Source of the DNA: Clostridiales bacterium
GTDB lineage: Bacteria > Bacillota > Clostridia > Oscillospirales > Oscillospiraceae
Assembly (NCBI GenBank): GCA_012838345.1
Contig: DUPK01000058.1
Coordinates: forward strand, 1 to 34,591
Reading direction: 5' to 3'
DNA length: 34,591 bases
Both the position numbers and the translations under genes were made by a program. This document shows positions 6,831-14,659 of this stretch, piece after piece (the first letter of the stretch is position 1; each line of letters begins with the position of its first letter). Below the pieces are notes generated by a model. The model ran no database searches. It saw only the letters and a list, made by a program, of their open reading frames with translations, and was not told the origin of the DNA.

Positions 6831-7724
6831 ATGTCTTTTTCATCCGACACAAAAAAGGAGCTTTGCAAGTCAAATCCCCGCCCCTGCTGTGCACTGGCCG
6901 AAATGTACGGCGTTCTTTTGTACTGCAATACCTTTACAAATCGCGAGATTAAAATAATTACCGAGAGCAGGGCGCTTGCCCGAAGACTGCCGCGGCTCAT
7001 GAAGCGCGTTTTTGGCCTTGCTTTCGATGCGCAGCCCTCAGAGGGGGAAAAAGGGAAGCTCAACTTCGCAATCAACTCGCCCGAGAAGATAAAAAAAATA
7101 TTCGCAGCCTACGGCTACGATTCAGAAAAGCTAATAGCGCATCAGGTTAACCTCAGCGTGCTGGAGGACGACTGCTGCCGCGTATCCTTTATCCGCGGGG
7201 CTTTTTTAACCGGCGGCTCGGTGACCGATCCTGAAAAAAGGTACCACCTGGAGCTTGTCACCGATCATTATAACGTAAGCCGCGGGACTTTCGCGCTTCT
7301 GCTCGACATGGGCTTTACTCCCAAGGACATCTCCCGGAACGGAAACTACATTATCTATTTCAAGCAGAGCGAAGCCATAGAGGATTTTCTGACGACCATC
7401 GGGGCGCCCGTTGCCGCGATGAAGGTCATGTCCGCAAAAATCGAAAAGGACATACGCAACAGCGTAAACCGCAGGGTCAACTGCGAGGCTGCAAACGTCG
7501 GGAAAACCGCATTTGCGGCTCTCGACCAGATAAGAGCGATAGAGAAGCTCGAGAGAGCGGGGATACTGGAGACCCTGCCCGAAAAGCTCAAGGAAACCGC
7601 AAGGCTGAGAAAGGAAAACCCCGAGGTCAGTTTAAGCGAGCTTGCCGGAATGCTAAGCCCTCCGGTCAGCAAGTCCTGTTTAAACCACAGGCTGAGAAAG
7701 CTAATAAAGCTCGCGGAAGAATGA
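6831..7724 (+). CDS. whiA: WhiA/YvcL sporulation/cell-division regulator
   Basis: A 297-residue WhiA, with an N-terminal LAGLIDADG-like domain (SFSSDTKKELC..., FIRGAFLTGGSVTDPEKRYHLEL) and a C-terminal helix-turn-helix (SLSELAGMLSPPVSKSCLNHRLRKL). WhiA binds DNA and influences division and chromosome segregation; in Streptomyces it is needed for sporulation. The ATG at 6831 is 7-8 bases after a very strong GGGGGAGGTG, and 14 extra residues possible upstream overlap rapZ and are rejected. It is the last gene of the hprK cluster. No clear T-rich terminator follows; a convergent gene begins 20 bases on. Confidence 0.96.
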   Translation: MSFSSDTKKELCKSNPRPCCALAEMYGVLLYCNTFTNREIKIITESRALARRLPRLMKRVFGLAFDAQPSEGEKGKLNFAINSPEKIKKIFAAYGYDSEKLIAHQVNLSVLEDDCCRVSFIRGAFLTGGSVTDPEKRYHLELVTDHYNVSRGTFALLLDMGFTPKDISRNGNYIIYFKQSEAIEDFLTTIGAPVAAMKVMSAKIEKDIRNSVNRRVNCEAANVGKTAFAALDQIRAIEKLERAGILETLPEKLKETARLRKENPEVSLSELAGMLSPPVSKSCLNHRLRKLIKLAEE

Positions 7725-7743
7725 CCTTCGCGCCCCGCGCGCT

Positions 7744-8019
7744 TTACGAAAGCCTCAGGGCGGCATAGGCTGCCAGAATAGTCTGGAGCGCGAGAATAAG
7801 CGGTATAAGGATGACAAACTTTTTGTGCCTTGTCTTGTGTCGCATTAGCTTCATCCCGAGCAAAACGCCGAGCGAGCCGCCCAGTGCGGCGATAAGGAAA
7901 AGCGTCCTTTCGGGGATTCTTCTCTTGCCGCGTACGGCCCTGCGCTTGTCAAGCGCCATTATATGTATGCCAAGGGCCGTCATAAGCCCGAAGTAAGCGA
8001 TACAAAGGTTTAACAGCAT
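7744..8019 (-). CDS. DUF1294 small membrane protein
   Basis: A 91-residue protein with DUF1294 features: an N-terminal hydrophobic helix, DKRRAVRGKRRIPERTLFLIAALGGSLG, a second membrane segment, RHKTRHKKF, and a final hydrophobic helix. Function is unknown; it is probably an inner-membrane protein with three or so segments. The ATG at 8017-8019 is 5 bases from GAGGTG; a TTG one codon earlier is too close to that site. It is separated from the upstream minus-strand gene by a terminator, and I see no distinct promoter. Confidence 0.85.
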   Translation of the reverse strand: MLLNLCIAYFGLMTALGIHIMALDKRRAVRGKRRIPERTLFLIAALGGSLGVLLGMKLMRHKTRHKKFVILIPLILALQTILAAYAALRLS

Positions 8020-8037
8020 CAATACACCTCAGGAAAA

Positions 8038-8067
8038 AGTACCTGCCTTTTGTCACAGGCAGGTACT
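8038..8067 (-). terminator. Intrinsic terminator after the PNPOx-like gene (bidirectional form)
   Basis: A perfect 10-base stem AGTACCTGCC/GGCAGGTACT with a 10-base loop lies between two minus-strand genes. T-rich sequence flanks it on both strands (minus CTTTTTCC; plus TTTTGTTTTT). Confidence 0.8.
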
Positions 8068-8074
8068 TTTGTTT

Positions 8075-8476
8075 TTACAGCTTTATGGCTTCAAAATAGC
8101 CCTTCATATCGGCGATTTCAGCCGTTGCGTCCTCAAGATAGAAGATGCCGAGCACATTGCCGGTTTCTTCGTTGTAAAGCCGCCTTAAGTTCGGTGACTG
8201 CTCAAACACATAGTCCGACAGCTCCTTGCGCTCGTCAAAGACAGCCTTGCCCCTTATTCTTATCCACTGCCTGTCCTTGTTGCAGGCGCAGATTTCAACG
8301 TTCGGGTTTTCCACAGTCTGCTTATAAGACAGCTTGTGCTTACCCATGCCGAAGTACAGCTTGCCCTCATACTCGACGCAAAGGCCGAAGGGGCGAACCC
8401 TCGGACAGTCCCCGTCTACCGTGGCGTAATAAAAAACGCCTGCGTCCTTAAGAAAATCATAGACCTTCTTGCTCAT
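8075..8476 (-). CDS. Pyridoxamine 5'-phosphate oxidase-like flavoprotein
   Basis: A 133-residue single-domain protein of the split beta-barrel PNPOx-like superfamily: ...FLKDAGVFYYATVDGDCPRVRPFG near the start, then KLYFGMGKHKLSYKQTVENPNVEIC and WIRIRGKAVFDE. Members bind FMN, F420 or haem and often act as general oxidoreductases or are annotated NimA-like; the substrate is unknown. The ATG at 8474-8476 follows AAAGGAGATG. The longer in-frame extension (55 residues) contains the promoter region and is rejected. It has its own sigma-A promoter and terminator, so it is monocistronic. Confidence 0.88.
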   Translation of the reverse strand: MSKKVYDFLKDAGVFYYATVDGDCPRVRPFGLCVEYEGKLYFGMGKHKLSYKQTVENPNVEICACNKDRQWIRIRGKAVFDERKELSDYVFEQSPNLRRLYNEETGNVLGIFYLEDATAEIADMKGYFEAIKL

Positions 8477-8522
8477 TATAACATCTCCTTTGTTAAAAAT
8501 ATATTGCATGCATTTTTTATCT

Positions 8523-8551
8523 ATTGTAACATCCGGGAACTTATATGGCAA
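8523..8551 (-). promoter_or_regulatory. Sigma-A promoter of the PNPOx-like gene
   Basis: Minus strand TTGCCA (8546-8551), a 17-base spacer and TACAAT (8523-8528), about 50 bases before the start. Confidence 0.7.
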
Positions 8552-8616
8552 TAGTTTTAAAGCCCTATCATAAACGGGGACAACCGGTAATAAGAATAAA
8601 GAGCGGAGGGGATTGA

Positions 8617-9525
8617 ATGGGCGAGGAGTATCTGATTTCAAGATTTTACAGCGCTGCGGCCCTGCTCCCGCAGGGGCTCAGAGATACCTTCGGTCGCCTT
8701 TCCGACGGCGAGAAAGCGCTGGCCGAGGAGTTCAGGCTCCGGGCGGGGCTGCTGCCGAGCGTACTGCTGCCGGAAGGCGAGAAAAGGCTGGGCACAAAGA
8801 CGGTCAGCCCCCGCGACCTTGCCGACATTCTGGAAATCGCGACCGAGTCGTCCCTGCACTCCTCGAAAGAAAGCATAAAAAACGGCTTTGTCACAGGCCT
8901 GGGCGGGCACCGTATTGGAATTTGCGGGACCGCGATTATGAAGAGCGGCGAAATAGACGGAATCCGCGCCATATCCTCGCTCTCCGTAAGGATAGCAAAG
9001 GAGATTAAAGACTGCGGCCGGGAAGTTGCGCCAAAGCTTATTGAAAACGGGCAGTTTTTATCGGCAATTGTAATCTCCCCGCCTGGGGGCGGCAAAACGA
9101 CCCTGCTCCGGGACCTTATACGCCAGCTTTCAAACCGCGGCTTTAAGGTGGCGCTGGCCGACGAGAGGAACGAGATTGCCGCGGTGCGCGGAGGAATCCC
9201 GCAGACCGACGTGGGTGTAAGGACTGATGTGCTCTCCTCCTGCCCGAGGGACCAGGCAGTAATGCTGCTGCTTCGCACCATGAGCCCCGACATTATCGCG
9301 ATGGACGAGATTACGGCGCCGCGGGATGCAAGAGCCCTTGAGAGCGCCTCAAACTGCGGCGTAGGGCTTCTTGCAACGGCGCACGCCCTGGATGTCTCGG
9401 AGCTCTGCGGCAGAGGGCTGTACCGAGAGCTGCTCTTGCAGGGCATATTCAAAAAAGCCGTCGTAATAAGCAGGACGAAGGGAGCACGCAGCTTTTCCGT
9501 TCAGGATTTGGGGGGATTATGTTGA
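8617..9525 (+). CDS. spoIIIAA: Stage III sporulation protein AA (secretion ATPase-like)
   Basis: The first gene of the spoIIIA operon, 302 residues. SpoIIIAA resembles type II/IV secretion ATPases and is thought to power the SpoIIIA-SpoIIQ channel that joins mother cell and forespore. The P-loop SPPGGGKTTL lies near residue 154, followed by DERNEIAAVRGGIPQTDVGVRTDVL and the Walker B-like MSPDIIAMDEI, all family hallmarks. ATG at 8617 follows GGAGGGG. It overlaps spoIIIAB by 7 bases. A sigma-E promoter is expected upstream; the nearest candidate is poor. Confidence 0.96.
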   Translation: MGEEYLISRFYSAAALLPQGLRDTFGRLSDGEKALAEEFRLRAGLLPSVLLPEGEKRLGTKTVSPRDLADILEIATESSLHSSKESIKNGFVTGLGGHRIGICGTAIMKSGEIDGIRAISSLSVRIAKEIKDCGREVAPKLIENGQFLSAIVISPPGGGKTTLLRDLIRQLSNRGFKVALADERNEIAAVRGGIPQTDVGVRTDVLSSCPRDQAVMLLLRTMSPDIIAMDEITAPRDARALESASNCGVGLLATAHALDVSELCGRGLYRELLLQGIFKKAVVISRTKGARSFSVQDLGGLC

Positions 9526-10037
9526 CTAAGATAATCGGCGCGCTAATGGTCACTGCCGCCACGACCTCGCTGGGGCTGATGTCGGCAAGGCAGCTGAAAA
9601 GAAGGGTCAGGAGCCTGCGCTCGCTGGTGGGCGCTCTCGACATCATGCGCTCTGAGATTTGCACGCGTCTTACGCCCATGCCGGAGCTTCTGGAGCTGCT
9701 TGCCGCGCAAAGCGGCGAGCCGGCTAACATTTTTTTCGCAAACTGCCTGATAAAGCAGCGCTCTATGCGGGGCAGGCCTTTCGTGGAACTTTGGCTCTCG
9801 GCGCTGAAATCCACGCAGGAGCTGGAACTCAATGAAAACGAGCTGGAGCCTTTAACAGAGCTCGGCTCCGCCCTCGGCCGCTACGACACAGACAGACAGG
9901 GCGAGGCTATACTCGCCGCGAGGAAGAGGCTGGAAGCGTTTCTCCAGAAGGCGGAGAGCGAGAGGGACAGGGAGAGCAAGACAAGGACAATGCTGGGCAT
10001 AGCCGCCGGAGTGATGATAACAATCATTTTGATTTAG
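9519..10037 (+). CDS. spoIIIAB: Stage III sporulation protein AB
   Basis: A 172-residue protein with a hydrophobic N-terminal segment (IIGALMVTAATTSLGLM) and a C-terminal membrane segment (MLGIAAGVMITIILI), bracketing a helical region. This fits SpoIIIAB, which resembles GspF-type platform proteins and supports the mother-cell side of the feeding-tube channel. The ATG at 9519 is inside the end of spoIIIAA and follows a GGGGGG-rich site, so the two are coupled. Confidence 0.93.
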   Translation: MLTKIIGALMVTAATTSLGLMSARQLKRRVRSLRSLVGALDIMRSEICTRLTPMPELLELLAAQSGEPANIFFANCLIKQRSMRGRPFVELWLSALKSTQELELNENELEPLTELGSALGRYDTDRQGEAILAARKRLEAFLQKAESERDRESKTRTMLGIAAGVMITIILI

Positions 10038-10048
10038 AGGTTTTTAGT

Positions 10049-10243
10049 ATGGACGTGACACTGATATTCAAGATAGCCGCGGTAGGCATCATGGTAACCA
10101 TAGTGAACATACTGCTCTCGAAGTCCGGCAGGGACGAATACGGCCTGTTCGTAAACCTCCTGGGGCTGACAATCGTGATACTGATAATAGCGCCGGAAAT
10201 AAAGAACCTCTTCGGTGTCATCCGGTCGCTATTTAATCTGTAA
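10049..10243 (+). CDS. spoIIIAC: Stage III sporulation protein AC
   Basis: A 64-residue integral membrane protein with two hydrophobic segments (IFKIAAVGIMVTIVNILL and LFVNLLGLTIVILIIAP), the usual size and shape of SpoIIIAC, a mother-cell membrane part of the SpoIIIA complex. ATG at 10049 is 8 bases after AGAGG. The gap to spoIIIAD is only 3 bases. Confidence 0.95.
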   Translation: MDVTLIFKIAAVGIMVTIVNILLSKSGRDEYGLFVNLLGLTIVILIIAPEIKNLFGVIRSLFNL

Positions 10244-10246
10244 GCC

Positions 10247-10633
10247 ATGGACCTCCTGGTGAAAGCCGCCGCAATCGGCGTTTCGGGCGCCACGATTGCG
10301 ATTTTGCTCAAGAAGAACACTCCCGAAATTTCAGCCCTGGTGTCCATTGCCGCGGCCGTTGCGATACTTATACTAACACTGGACAAATTCCTGGACATAA
10401 GCGGCTTTATCTCAGAGCTTGTCGAGGCGGCGGGGCTCACGTCCGCCGTCGTGTCGCCCGTTGTCAAAACTGTTGGCATAGGGCTTATTACCAAGCTCTC
10501 CTCGGATATATGCAAGGACGCAGGGCAGAGCACCGCCTCAACCGTGGTGGAGACTGCCGGCTCCATAGCGGCTGTTACAGTTGTGCTCCCGCTCATGAAA
10601 ACAGTGTTCAGAATGATAAGCTCACTGATATAA
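10247..10633 (+). CDS. spoIIIAD: Stage III sporulation protein AD
   Basis: A 128-residue hydrophobic protein (MDLLVKAAAIGVSGATIAILLKK at the start, then AALVSIAAAVAILILTLDKFLD and a C-terminal segment), matching SpoIIIAD, a polytopic partner of SpoIIIAC. No Shine-Dalgarno sequence is visible before the ATG at 10247; with its start 3 bases past the spoIIIAC stop, translation is probably by reinitiation. Confidence 0.95.
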   Translation: MDLLVKAAAIGVSGATIAILLKKNTPEISALVSIAAAVAILILTLDKFLDISGFISELVEAAGLTSAVVSPVVKTVGIGLITKLSSDICKDAGQSTASTVVETAGSIAAVTVVLPLMKTVFRMISSLI

Positions 10634-10683
10634 GGACAATGGCCTAAAGGGCGATTGCCTTTACTTACTAAAGGAATGGTTTT

Positions 10684-11793
10684 ATGAAAAAGCTCCTGAT
10701 ATTTGCCCTTTTGCTTATTATCCTGCCGACGGCGGCGAGGGCAGAGGTCGATATAATCGAAAGCCAGTACGAAGCGCTCGGCGGGGACGAGCTTAAAGAC
10801 GCGCTCACGGGCGAGGCTAAGGATATGCTCGAAGGGGTAGAGATTAAAGACGGCTCGAACTTTACCGAGGGCTTTAAAAAAATCCTCGGGAGCGTGGGAA
10901 CCAGGCTCGGCGAGATTTTGAGAAAGGGAATATCGAGCGCCGCGATACTCATTGTCATAGCCATACTCACAAGCCTTTCCGAGACTATATACGAGAGCCT
11001 GTCCTCGGGCTCGGCTCCCAATTACATACATCTCATAGGCACGATAGCGATAGCCGGCATAGCCGTAAGCGATGTCGGTTCCTTCCTTCGCTTGGGCAGC
11101 AACACGGTCTCCGAGCTCAGCGCCTTTTCCAAGGTGCTGCTGCCCACCTTAACCGCTGCTGCGGCGGCGGGTGGGGCTGTCACCTCGGCTGCCGCAAAAT
11201 ACGCGGCGACAGCGCTTTTCCTAGATATTCTCATTACAGTCGCCGAGAGAGTGCTGGTGCCGCTGATTTACGCTTATACCGCCTCGGTTGTGGCCTGCGC
11301 CGCCATAGGAGGAGAGGCGCTCTCCGGGGCTGTAAACGTCCTCAAATGGGTGGCAAACGTCGTGCTGACTGCGGTGGTGCTGCTTTTTATCGCCTATCTC
11401 ACGATAAGCGGCGTTGTCACGGGCACCGCCGACGCTCTCACGACGAGGGTCGCCAAGACCACTATTTCGACGATACTGCCGGTTGTGGGCGGCATTATTT
11501 CCGACGCTGCCTCGTCGATTCTCGCCGGGGCGAACATGCTGAGAAACGCCATAGGCATTTACGGGCTGCTCGGGGTTACCGCAATGTGCATAATTCCGTT
11601 TTTAAGACTTGCTGTCCAGTACCTCTGCTATAAATTCGCAGCGGGAATCACCGCTGCGGTGTCGGCTTCGAGGATTTCAAAGCTTATCGGCGGGATAGGC
11701 ACGGCCTTCGGGCTTATGATGGGCGTTACGGGGAGTGCGGCGGTTATTTTGTACTTCAGTATAATCTCCCTGATAAAGGCGGTGGGGATATGA
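10684..11793 (+). CDS. spoIIIAE: Stage III sporulation protein AE
   Basis: A 369-residue polytopic membrane protein with a cleavable-looking signal peptide (MKKLLIFALLLIILPTAARA then E), a short extracytoplasmic region and about seven hydrophobic segments, consistent with SpoIIIAE, which is thought to resemble a permease-like channel component. ATG at 10684 follows AAAGGAATGG. It overlaps spoIIIAF as ATGA at 11790-11793. The 50-base gap before it is the largest in the operon and holds nothing recognisable. Confidence 0.95.
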   Translation: MKKLLIFALLLIILPTAARAEVDIIESQYEALGGDELKDALTGEAKDMLEGVEIKDGSNFTEGFKKILGSVGTRLGEILRKGISSAAILIVIAILTSLSETIYESLSSGSAPNYIHLIGTIAIAGIAVSDVGSFLRLGSNTVSELSAFSKVLLPTLTAAAAAGGAVTSAAAKYAATALFLDILITVAERVLVPLIYAYTASVVACAAIGGEALSGAVNVLKWVANVVLTAVVLLFIAYLTISGVVTGTADALTTRVAKTTISTILPVVGGIISDAASSILAGANMLRNAIGIYGLLGVTAMCIIPFLRLAVQYLCYKFAAGITAAVSASRISKLIGGIGTAFGLMMGVTGSAAVILYFSIISLIKAVGI

Positions 11794-12287
11794 TAGGCCT
11801 TTTCAGGAGCTGGATACTGGGATTAACCGCCGCCTCGATAATAGCGGCGGTGCTCATATCAATATCCCCCGCGGGCAAGCCGCGCAAAATCACGACCTTT
11901 GCCGCGGCCTTTATGCTCGTGGTAGCCATGGTTAAGCCGATACTAAGCTTTGACTTTAGCACGTTTCAAAGCTCGGTGCTCAAATACGGCGTCATGGCCG
12001 AGGACTACTCGTCGCTTCTTAAAGAAGAAAACTACAGATTGATGAGGGTTATCATAGAGGAGCGGTCAAGCGCATATATATCGGACAAAGCGAAAAATAT
12101 CGGCATAGAGGACATCGCCGTTACGGTGCTGACGCAGAAGGGGGATGATGGCTATCCTTATCCGCAGGAAGTTTCTATAGAGGCAAGGTGTACGCAGGCG
12201 CAGAAGACAGCTCTTACAGACTACATAGAAAGTGAATTCGGAGTGCCAAAGAGCAAACAGCATTGGAGCGTCAGAAATGGAAATTAG
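11790..12287 (+). CDS. spoIIIAF: Stage III sporulation protein AF
   Basis: A 165-residue protein with two N-terminal membrane segments (LTAASIIAAVLISI and ITTFAAAFMLVVAMVKPI) and a soluble C-terminal domain, the arrangement of SpoIIIAF. The soluble domain of this family is related to ring-building motifs of secretion systems. The start is coupled to spoIIIAE, and the stop lies 11 bases inside spoIIIAG. Confidence 0.93.
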   Translation: MIGLFRSWILGLTAASIIAAVLISISPAGKPRKITTFAAAFMLVVAMVKPILSFDFSTFQSSVLKYGVMAEDYSSLLKEENYRLMRVIIEERSSAYISDKAKNIGIEDIAVTVLTQKGDDGYPYPQEVSIEARCTQAQKTALTDYIESEFGVPKSKQHWSVRNGN

Positions 12288-12789
12288 GGATTTTTCAAAG
12301 AAAACGAACGGGATGCTCGCAAAACTGAAGAAAAACGGCCTGATAGCCGCGGCGCTCGTCCTCGGCGCCGTGCTGCTGCTTATGCCGACCGAAAATTCCG
12401 GCTCGGGCACTTCGGAGAGCAGCCGCGGACTGAGCGAGCCGGTGTTCTCGCTTGCCGAGCAGGAGAGGAAAATCGAGGAGGCCCTCTCGAAAATCTCGGG
12501 AGCGGGCAAGGTGAAGGTTGTGCTTACACTCAAAAGCGGTACGGAACGCATACTCGCCTCGAACGAGGAGATTTCCGATTCGCAGAGTAGGGTCACGTAT
12601 GTGACCGTGCAGACGGGCTCCGGCGTTCAGACGGTTGCGGTGAGATATAACTACCCCATATACCAAGGCGCGCTGGTAGTGTGCCAGGGCGCAGGGAATG
12701 CGGCCGTAAGGCTGCAGATAACGGAGGCGGTGGCTGCCCTCACGGGCCTGACCACGGACAAAATAACGGTGACAAAAATGGGTGATTAG
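12277..12789 (+). CDS. spoIIIAG: Stage III sporulation protein AG
   Basis: A 170-residue protein with one N-terminal membrane segment (LIAAALVLGAVLLLMP, roughly residues 23-38), a low-complexity Ser/Gly linker and a ring-forming domain (ERKIEEALSKISGAGKVKVVLTLKSG...). SpoIIIAG forms a large ring in the space between mother cell and forespore, similar to secretin and FliF-type rings. The ATG at 12277 follows GGAG by 9 bases; 15 further in-frame residues upstream are inside spoIIIAF and not needed. Confidence 0.94.
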   Translation: MEIRDFSKKTNGMLAKLKKNGLIAAALVLGAVLLLMPTENSGSGTSESSRGLSEPVFSLAEQERKIEEALSKISGAGKVKVVLTLKSGTERILASNEEISDSQSRVTYVTVQTGSGVQTVAVRYNYPIYQGALVVCQGAGNAAVRLQITEAVAALTGLTTDKITVTKMGD

Positions 12790-12800
12790 GAGGATAGGCA

Positions 12801-13334
12801 GTGAAAGTTTTCAAAAGGAACGCGGTAATTCTGACGGTTATAGTCTTTGTGTGCGCGGCGGTTTATCTCAACTGGGCCTACAGCAAAAGCAAGGAGGCGG
12901 TAATGCCCGAAACGCCCGAGGACCCCGGCGTCGCGGGGGAGTCGGTCGGCCTTTATTACGAAGGCGATGCGGTCAGCGTATCCGATTATTTTTCAGTCGT
13001 AAGGCTTGACCGCCAGCAGGCAAGGGACGAGGTGCTTAACCAGATTAACGAGGCGATTGAGACAATGAGCATGTCGCAAGAGGCTTTGGACAACACGATG
13101 GCGCAGATAATGAACATATCGCAGATTTCGCTCAACGAAACAGAAATTGAGAATATGATTAAGGCAAAAGGCTTTGCCGACTGCGTGGTGTTTTTAAAGG
13201 ATGATTCCGTTTTCGTGGCGGTGGCTAGCCCCGAGGGGGGACTGACCGAGAGCTCGGTCGCCCAGATAGCGGACATCATAACTCAGGAAACGTCGGCTGG
13301 CCTCGACCAGATAAGAATAGTCGAAGTCAAGTAA
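12801..13334 (+). CDS. spoIIIAH: Stage III sporulation protein AH
   Basis: A 177-residue protein with an N-terminal membrane anchor (AVILTVIVFVCAAVYLNWAYS) and a C-terminal YscJ/FliF-like domain (INEAIETMSMSQEALDNTMAQI..., IEVEV-type end). SpoIIIAH binds SpoIIQ from the forespore across the intermembrane space. The GTG at 12801 follows TTAGGAGGAT, a very strong site that overlaps the spoIIIAG stop. It ends the operon, with a strong terminator after it. No spoIIQ gene is in the window. Confidence 0.95.
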   Translation: MKVFKRNAVILTVIVFVCAAVYLNWAYSKSKEAVMPETPEDPGVAGESVGLYYEGDAVSVSDYFSVVRLDRQQARDEVLNQINEAIETMSMSQEALDNTMAQIMNISQISLNETEIENMIKAKGFADCVVFLKDDSVFVAVASPEGGLTESSVAQIADIITQETSAGLDQIRIVEVK

Positions 13335-13341
13335 AGACGCT

Positions 13342-13386
13342 GTGCTCCGGGCAGGACCATGTAAAAACCCGGAGCACTTTGTTTTT
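13342..13386 (+). terminator. Intrinsic terminator of the spoIIIA operon
   Basis: A perfect 10-base stem GTGCTCCGGG/CCCGGAGCAC (13342-13351 and 13368-13377) is followed by TTTGTTTTTC. Confidence 0.9.
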
Positions 13387-13487
13387 CTGTTTTTCAAGGC
13401 TGAAACCTTTTTGATAAGCTATATAATTTGCTTTATTTTTTCAGAAATATGTGGTAAACTAATACGAAAATGAAAGGGGTGTCTTAA

Positions 13488-13862
13488 GTGGGTGAAAACA
13501 GGGAATACATTACGCGCTCCGACGAGAAGGGAAGCATCAATATATCTGAGGATGTCATCTGCATAATTGCAGCTGCTGCGATGCGTGATGTGTCCGGAGT
13601 CGACGGATCACCTAATACCTTTAGCGACGACATTGCTGGCCTGCTGGGAAAGAAATCCGCCTCCAGAGGCGTTAAGATTCGAATTGAAGAGGAAGCCGTA
13701 AAGGTTGACGCATATATAATGGTCCGCTTCGGATATGTCATCAGCGACGTTGCCAGGGAAGTGCAAAACGCCATAATCAATTCAATTGAGGCCACGACTG
13801 GCCTTGCTGTCCCTGAGGTCAACGTCCATGTCTGCGGTATAACCTTCGACAAGGAAAAATGA
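13488..13862 (+). CDS. Asp23/Gls24 family envelope stress protein
   Basis: A 124-residue Asp23/Gls24 (DUF322) protein: it contains GSINISEDVICIIAAAAM near residue 16, VKIRIEEEAVKVDAYIMVRFGYVISDVA and VNVHVCGITF. Family members associate with the membrane and are linked to cell-envelope stress; the precise role is unknown. The GTG at 13488 follows AAAGGGGTG. A TATAAT at 13422-13427 and a TAAACT at 13455-13460 precede it but neither has a good -35. The position before nusB is common in Clostridia, although here a hairpin terminator and a 341-base gap separate them. Confidence 0.92.
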   Translation: MGENREYITRSDEKGSINISEDVICIIAAAAMRDVSGVDGSPNTFSDDIAGLLGKKSASRGVKIRIEEEAVKVDAYIMVRFGYVISDVAREVQNAIINSIEATTGLAVPEVNVHVCGITFDKEK

Positions 13863-14008
13863 TTTGAGCGTTTTGGCTAAGGCCCGAGGGCAAAAAGCCC
13901 TGGCAAAACGCGCAGCCTGTCCGGGTGATTTTCGGGCCTTGCTTTAACCTGCGTTTTATTTGTCACGCAAAAAGTCCGGCGCTTGCTTTTATTTAGCTGC
14001 GCGGCACG
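13863..14008 (+). other. Hairpin-rich intergenic segment after asp23 (possible structured RNA)
   Basis: There is no credible gene. The segment holds nested inverted repeats: GCGTTTTG/CAAAACGC (13868-13875 and 13904-13911) with an inner GGGC-AAAAA-GCCC hairpin; CGCGCAGC/GCTGCGCG (13909-13916 and 13996-14003) enclosing about 79 bases; and TGCG/CGCA inside it. The first two stems share bases 13909-13911, so they are partly exclusive. With the terminator that follows, this could be a structured 3' UTR or a small RNA. I could not match it to 6S, SRP, RNase P or tmRNA. Confidence 0.35.
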
Positions 14009-14042
14009 TAAACCCCTTGTCGCGGCAGGGGGTTTATTTCTG
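14009..14042 (+). terminator. Terminator-like hairpin between asp23 and nusB
   Basis: Stem TAAACCCC/GGGGTTTA (14009-14016 and 14029-14036) is followed by TTTCTG. It would end transcripts from asp23 or from an RNA in the gap. The T tract is moderate. Confidence 0.6.
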
Positions 14043-14203
14043 TAATAGCAGCCTGAGCGGTGTCGCCTTACACCCGCGCAAGGTCGGGACTTCCGCGCCG
14101 CGCCTCGTTTAGGGCGGAGGGCGGAGCGCCAACCTATAATCCGAAAATGCAATGCGGCTTAAACTTATTGATCTTCAGGCTAAGATAAGAGAGGTAGTTT
14201 TCT
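14043..14203 (+). other. Upstream region of nusB
   Basis: This stretch is GC-rich and contains a short GGTGT/ACACC hairpin near 14059-14073 and a TATAAT at 14136-14141 without a recognisable -35. It probably includes the promoter of the nusB operon, but I cannot place it firmly. A minus-strand frame through this region is arginine-rich and not convincing. Confidence 0.3.
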
Positions 14204-14659
14204 TTGAAGAGAAGCACGGCGAGGGAAATAGCGGTCCACTTATCGTTTGGAATGGCGGTGAACGATCTCCCCGCCGAGGAACTTTTGTCGGATTTTTTCG
14301 ACAAGGAGCACTACAAAACCCTTGCGGAAGAGTACATGATTTATGACGATTACCCCAACTCAAAGCAGCTTGACTATATAAAGAGAATCGCCAAGGGCGT
14401 CGCTGAGCACACGGTGGAGCTTGACGGCTATATCGAAAAATACTCGAAGGACTGGAAAATATCGCGTATATCGCGCGTCGCCGTCGCGATTATGCGCGTT
14501 GCGATGTTCGAAATGCTCTATATGCAGGAAGTGCCGGAGAAGGTCGCGATAAACGAGGCCGTCGAGCTTGCAAAGAAGTATGAGGAGAGGGAGACTGTTT
14601 CGTTTATCAACGGAATTCTCGGCAGCTTTCTGAAAGAGGAGCTGAAAATTGGTGAGTAG
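14204..14659 (+). CDS. nusB: Transcription antitermination factor NusB
   Basis: NusB binds boxA RNA with S10 (NusE) and supports antitermination of rRNA operons. The 151-residue protein shows the all-helical family pattern: MKRSTAREIAVHLSFGM, then ISRISRVAVAIMRVAMFEMLY and KVAINEAVELAKKYEERETVSFINGILG. The TTG start at 14204 follows AGAGAGGT by 8 bases. The stop overlaps the next gene, so it heads an nusB-xseA-ispA type operon. Confidence 0.95.
   Translation: MKRSTAREIAVHLSFGMAVNDLPAEELLSDFFDKEHYKTLAEEYMIYDDYPNSKQLDYIKRIAKGVAEHTVELDGYIEKYSKDWKISRISRVAVAIMRVAMFEMLYMQEVPEKVAINEAVELAKKYEERETVSFINGILGSFLKEELKIGE

Noticed and set aside
8541-8576. Sigma-E promoter before spoIIIAA
   Set aside because: CATAAACG at 8569-8576 resembles the -10, but no matching -35 at the right distance was found; expected biologically but not supported by the bases.
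10024-11031. 335-codon minus-strand frame opposite spoIIIAC-AE
   Set aside because: The plus strand holds certain spoIIIA genes; the antisense translation is Ser/Thr-rich without motifs.
13863-14042. 6S RNA, SRP RNA, RNase P or tmRNA in the asp23-nusB gap
   Set aside because: None of the conserved sequence landmarks of these RNAs could be matched.
13877-14152. 91-codon minus-strand frame in the asp23-nusB gap
   Set aside because: Arginine-rich, low-complexity translation typical of GC-rich noncoding DNA; no convincing ribosome site.
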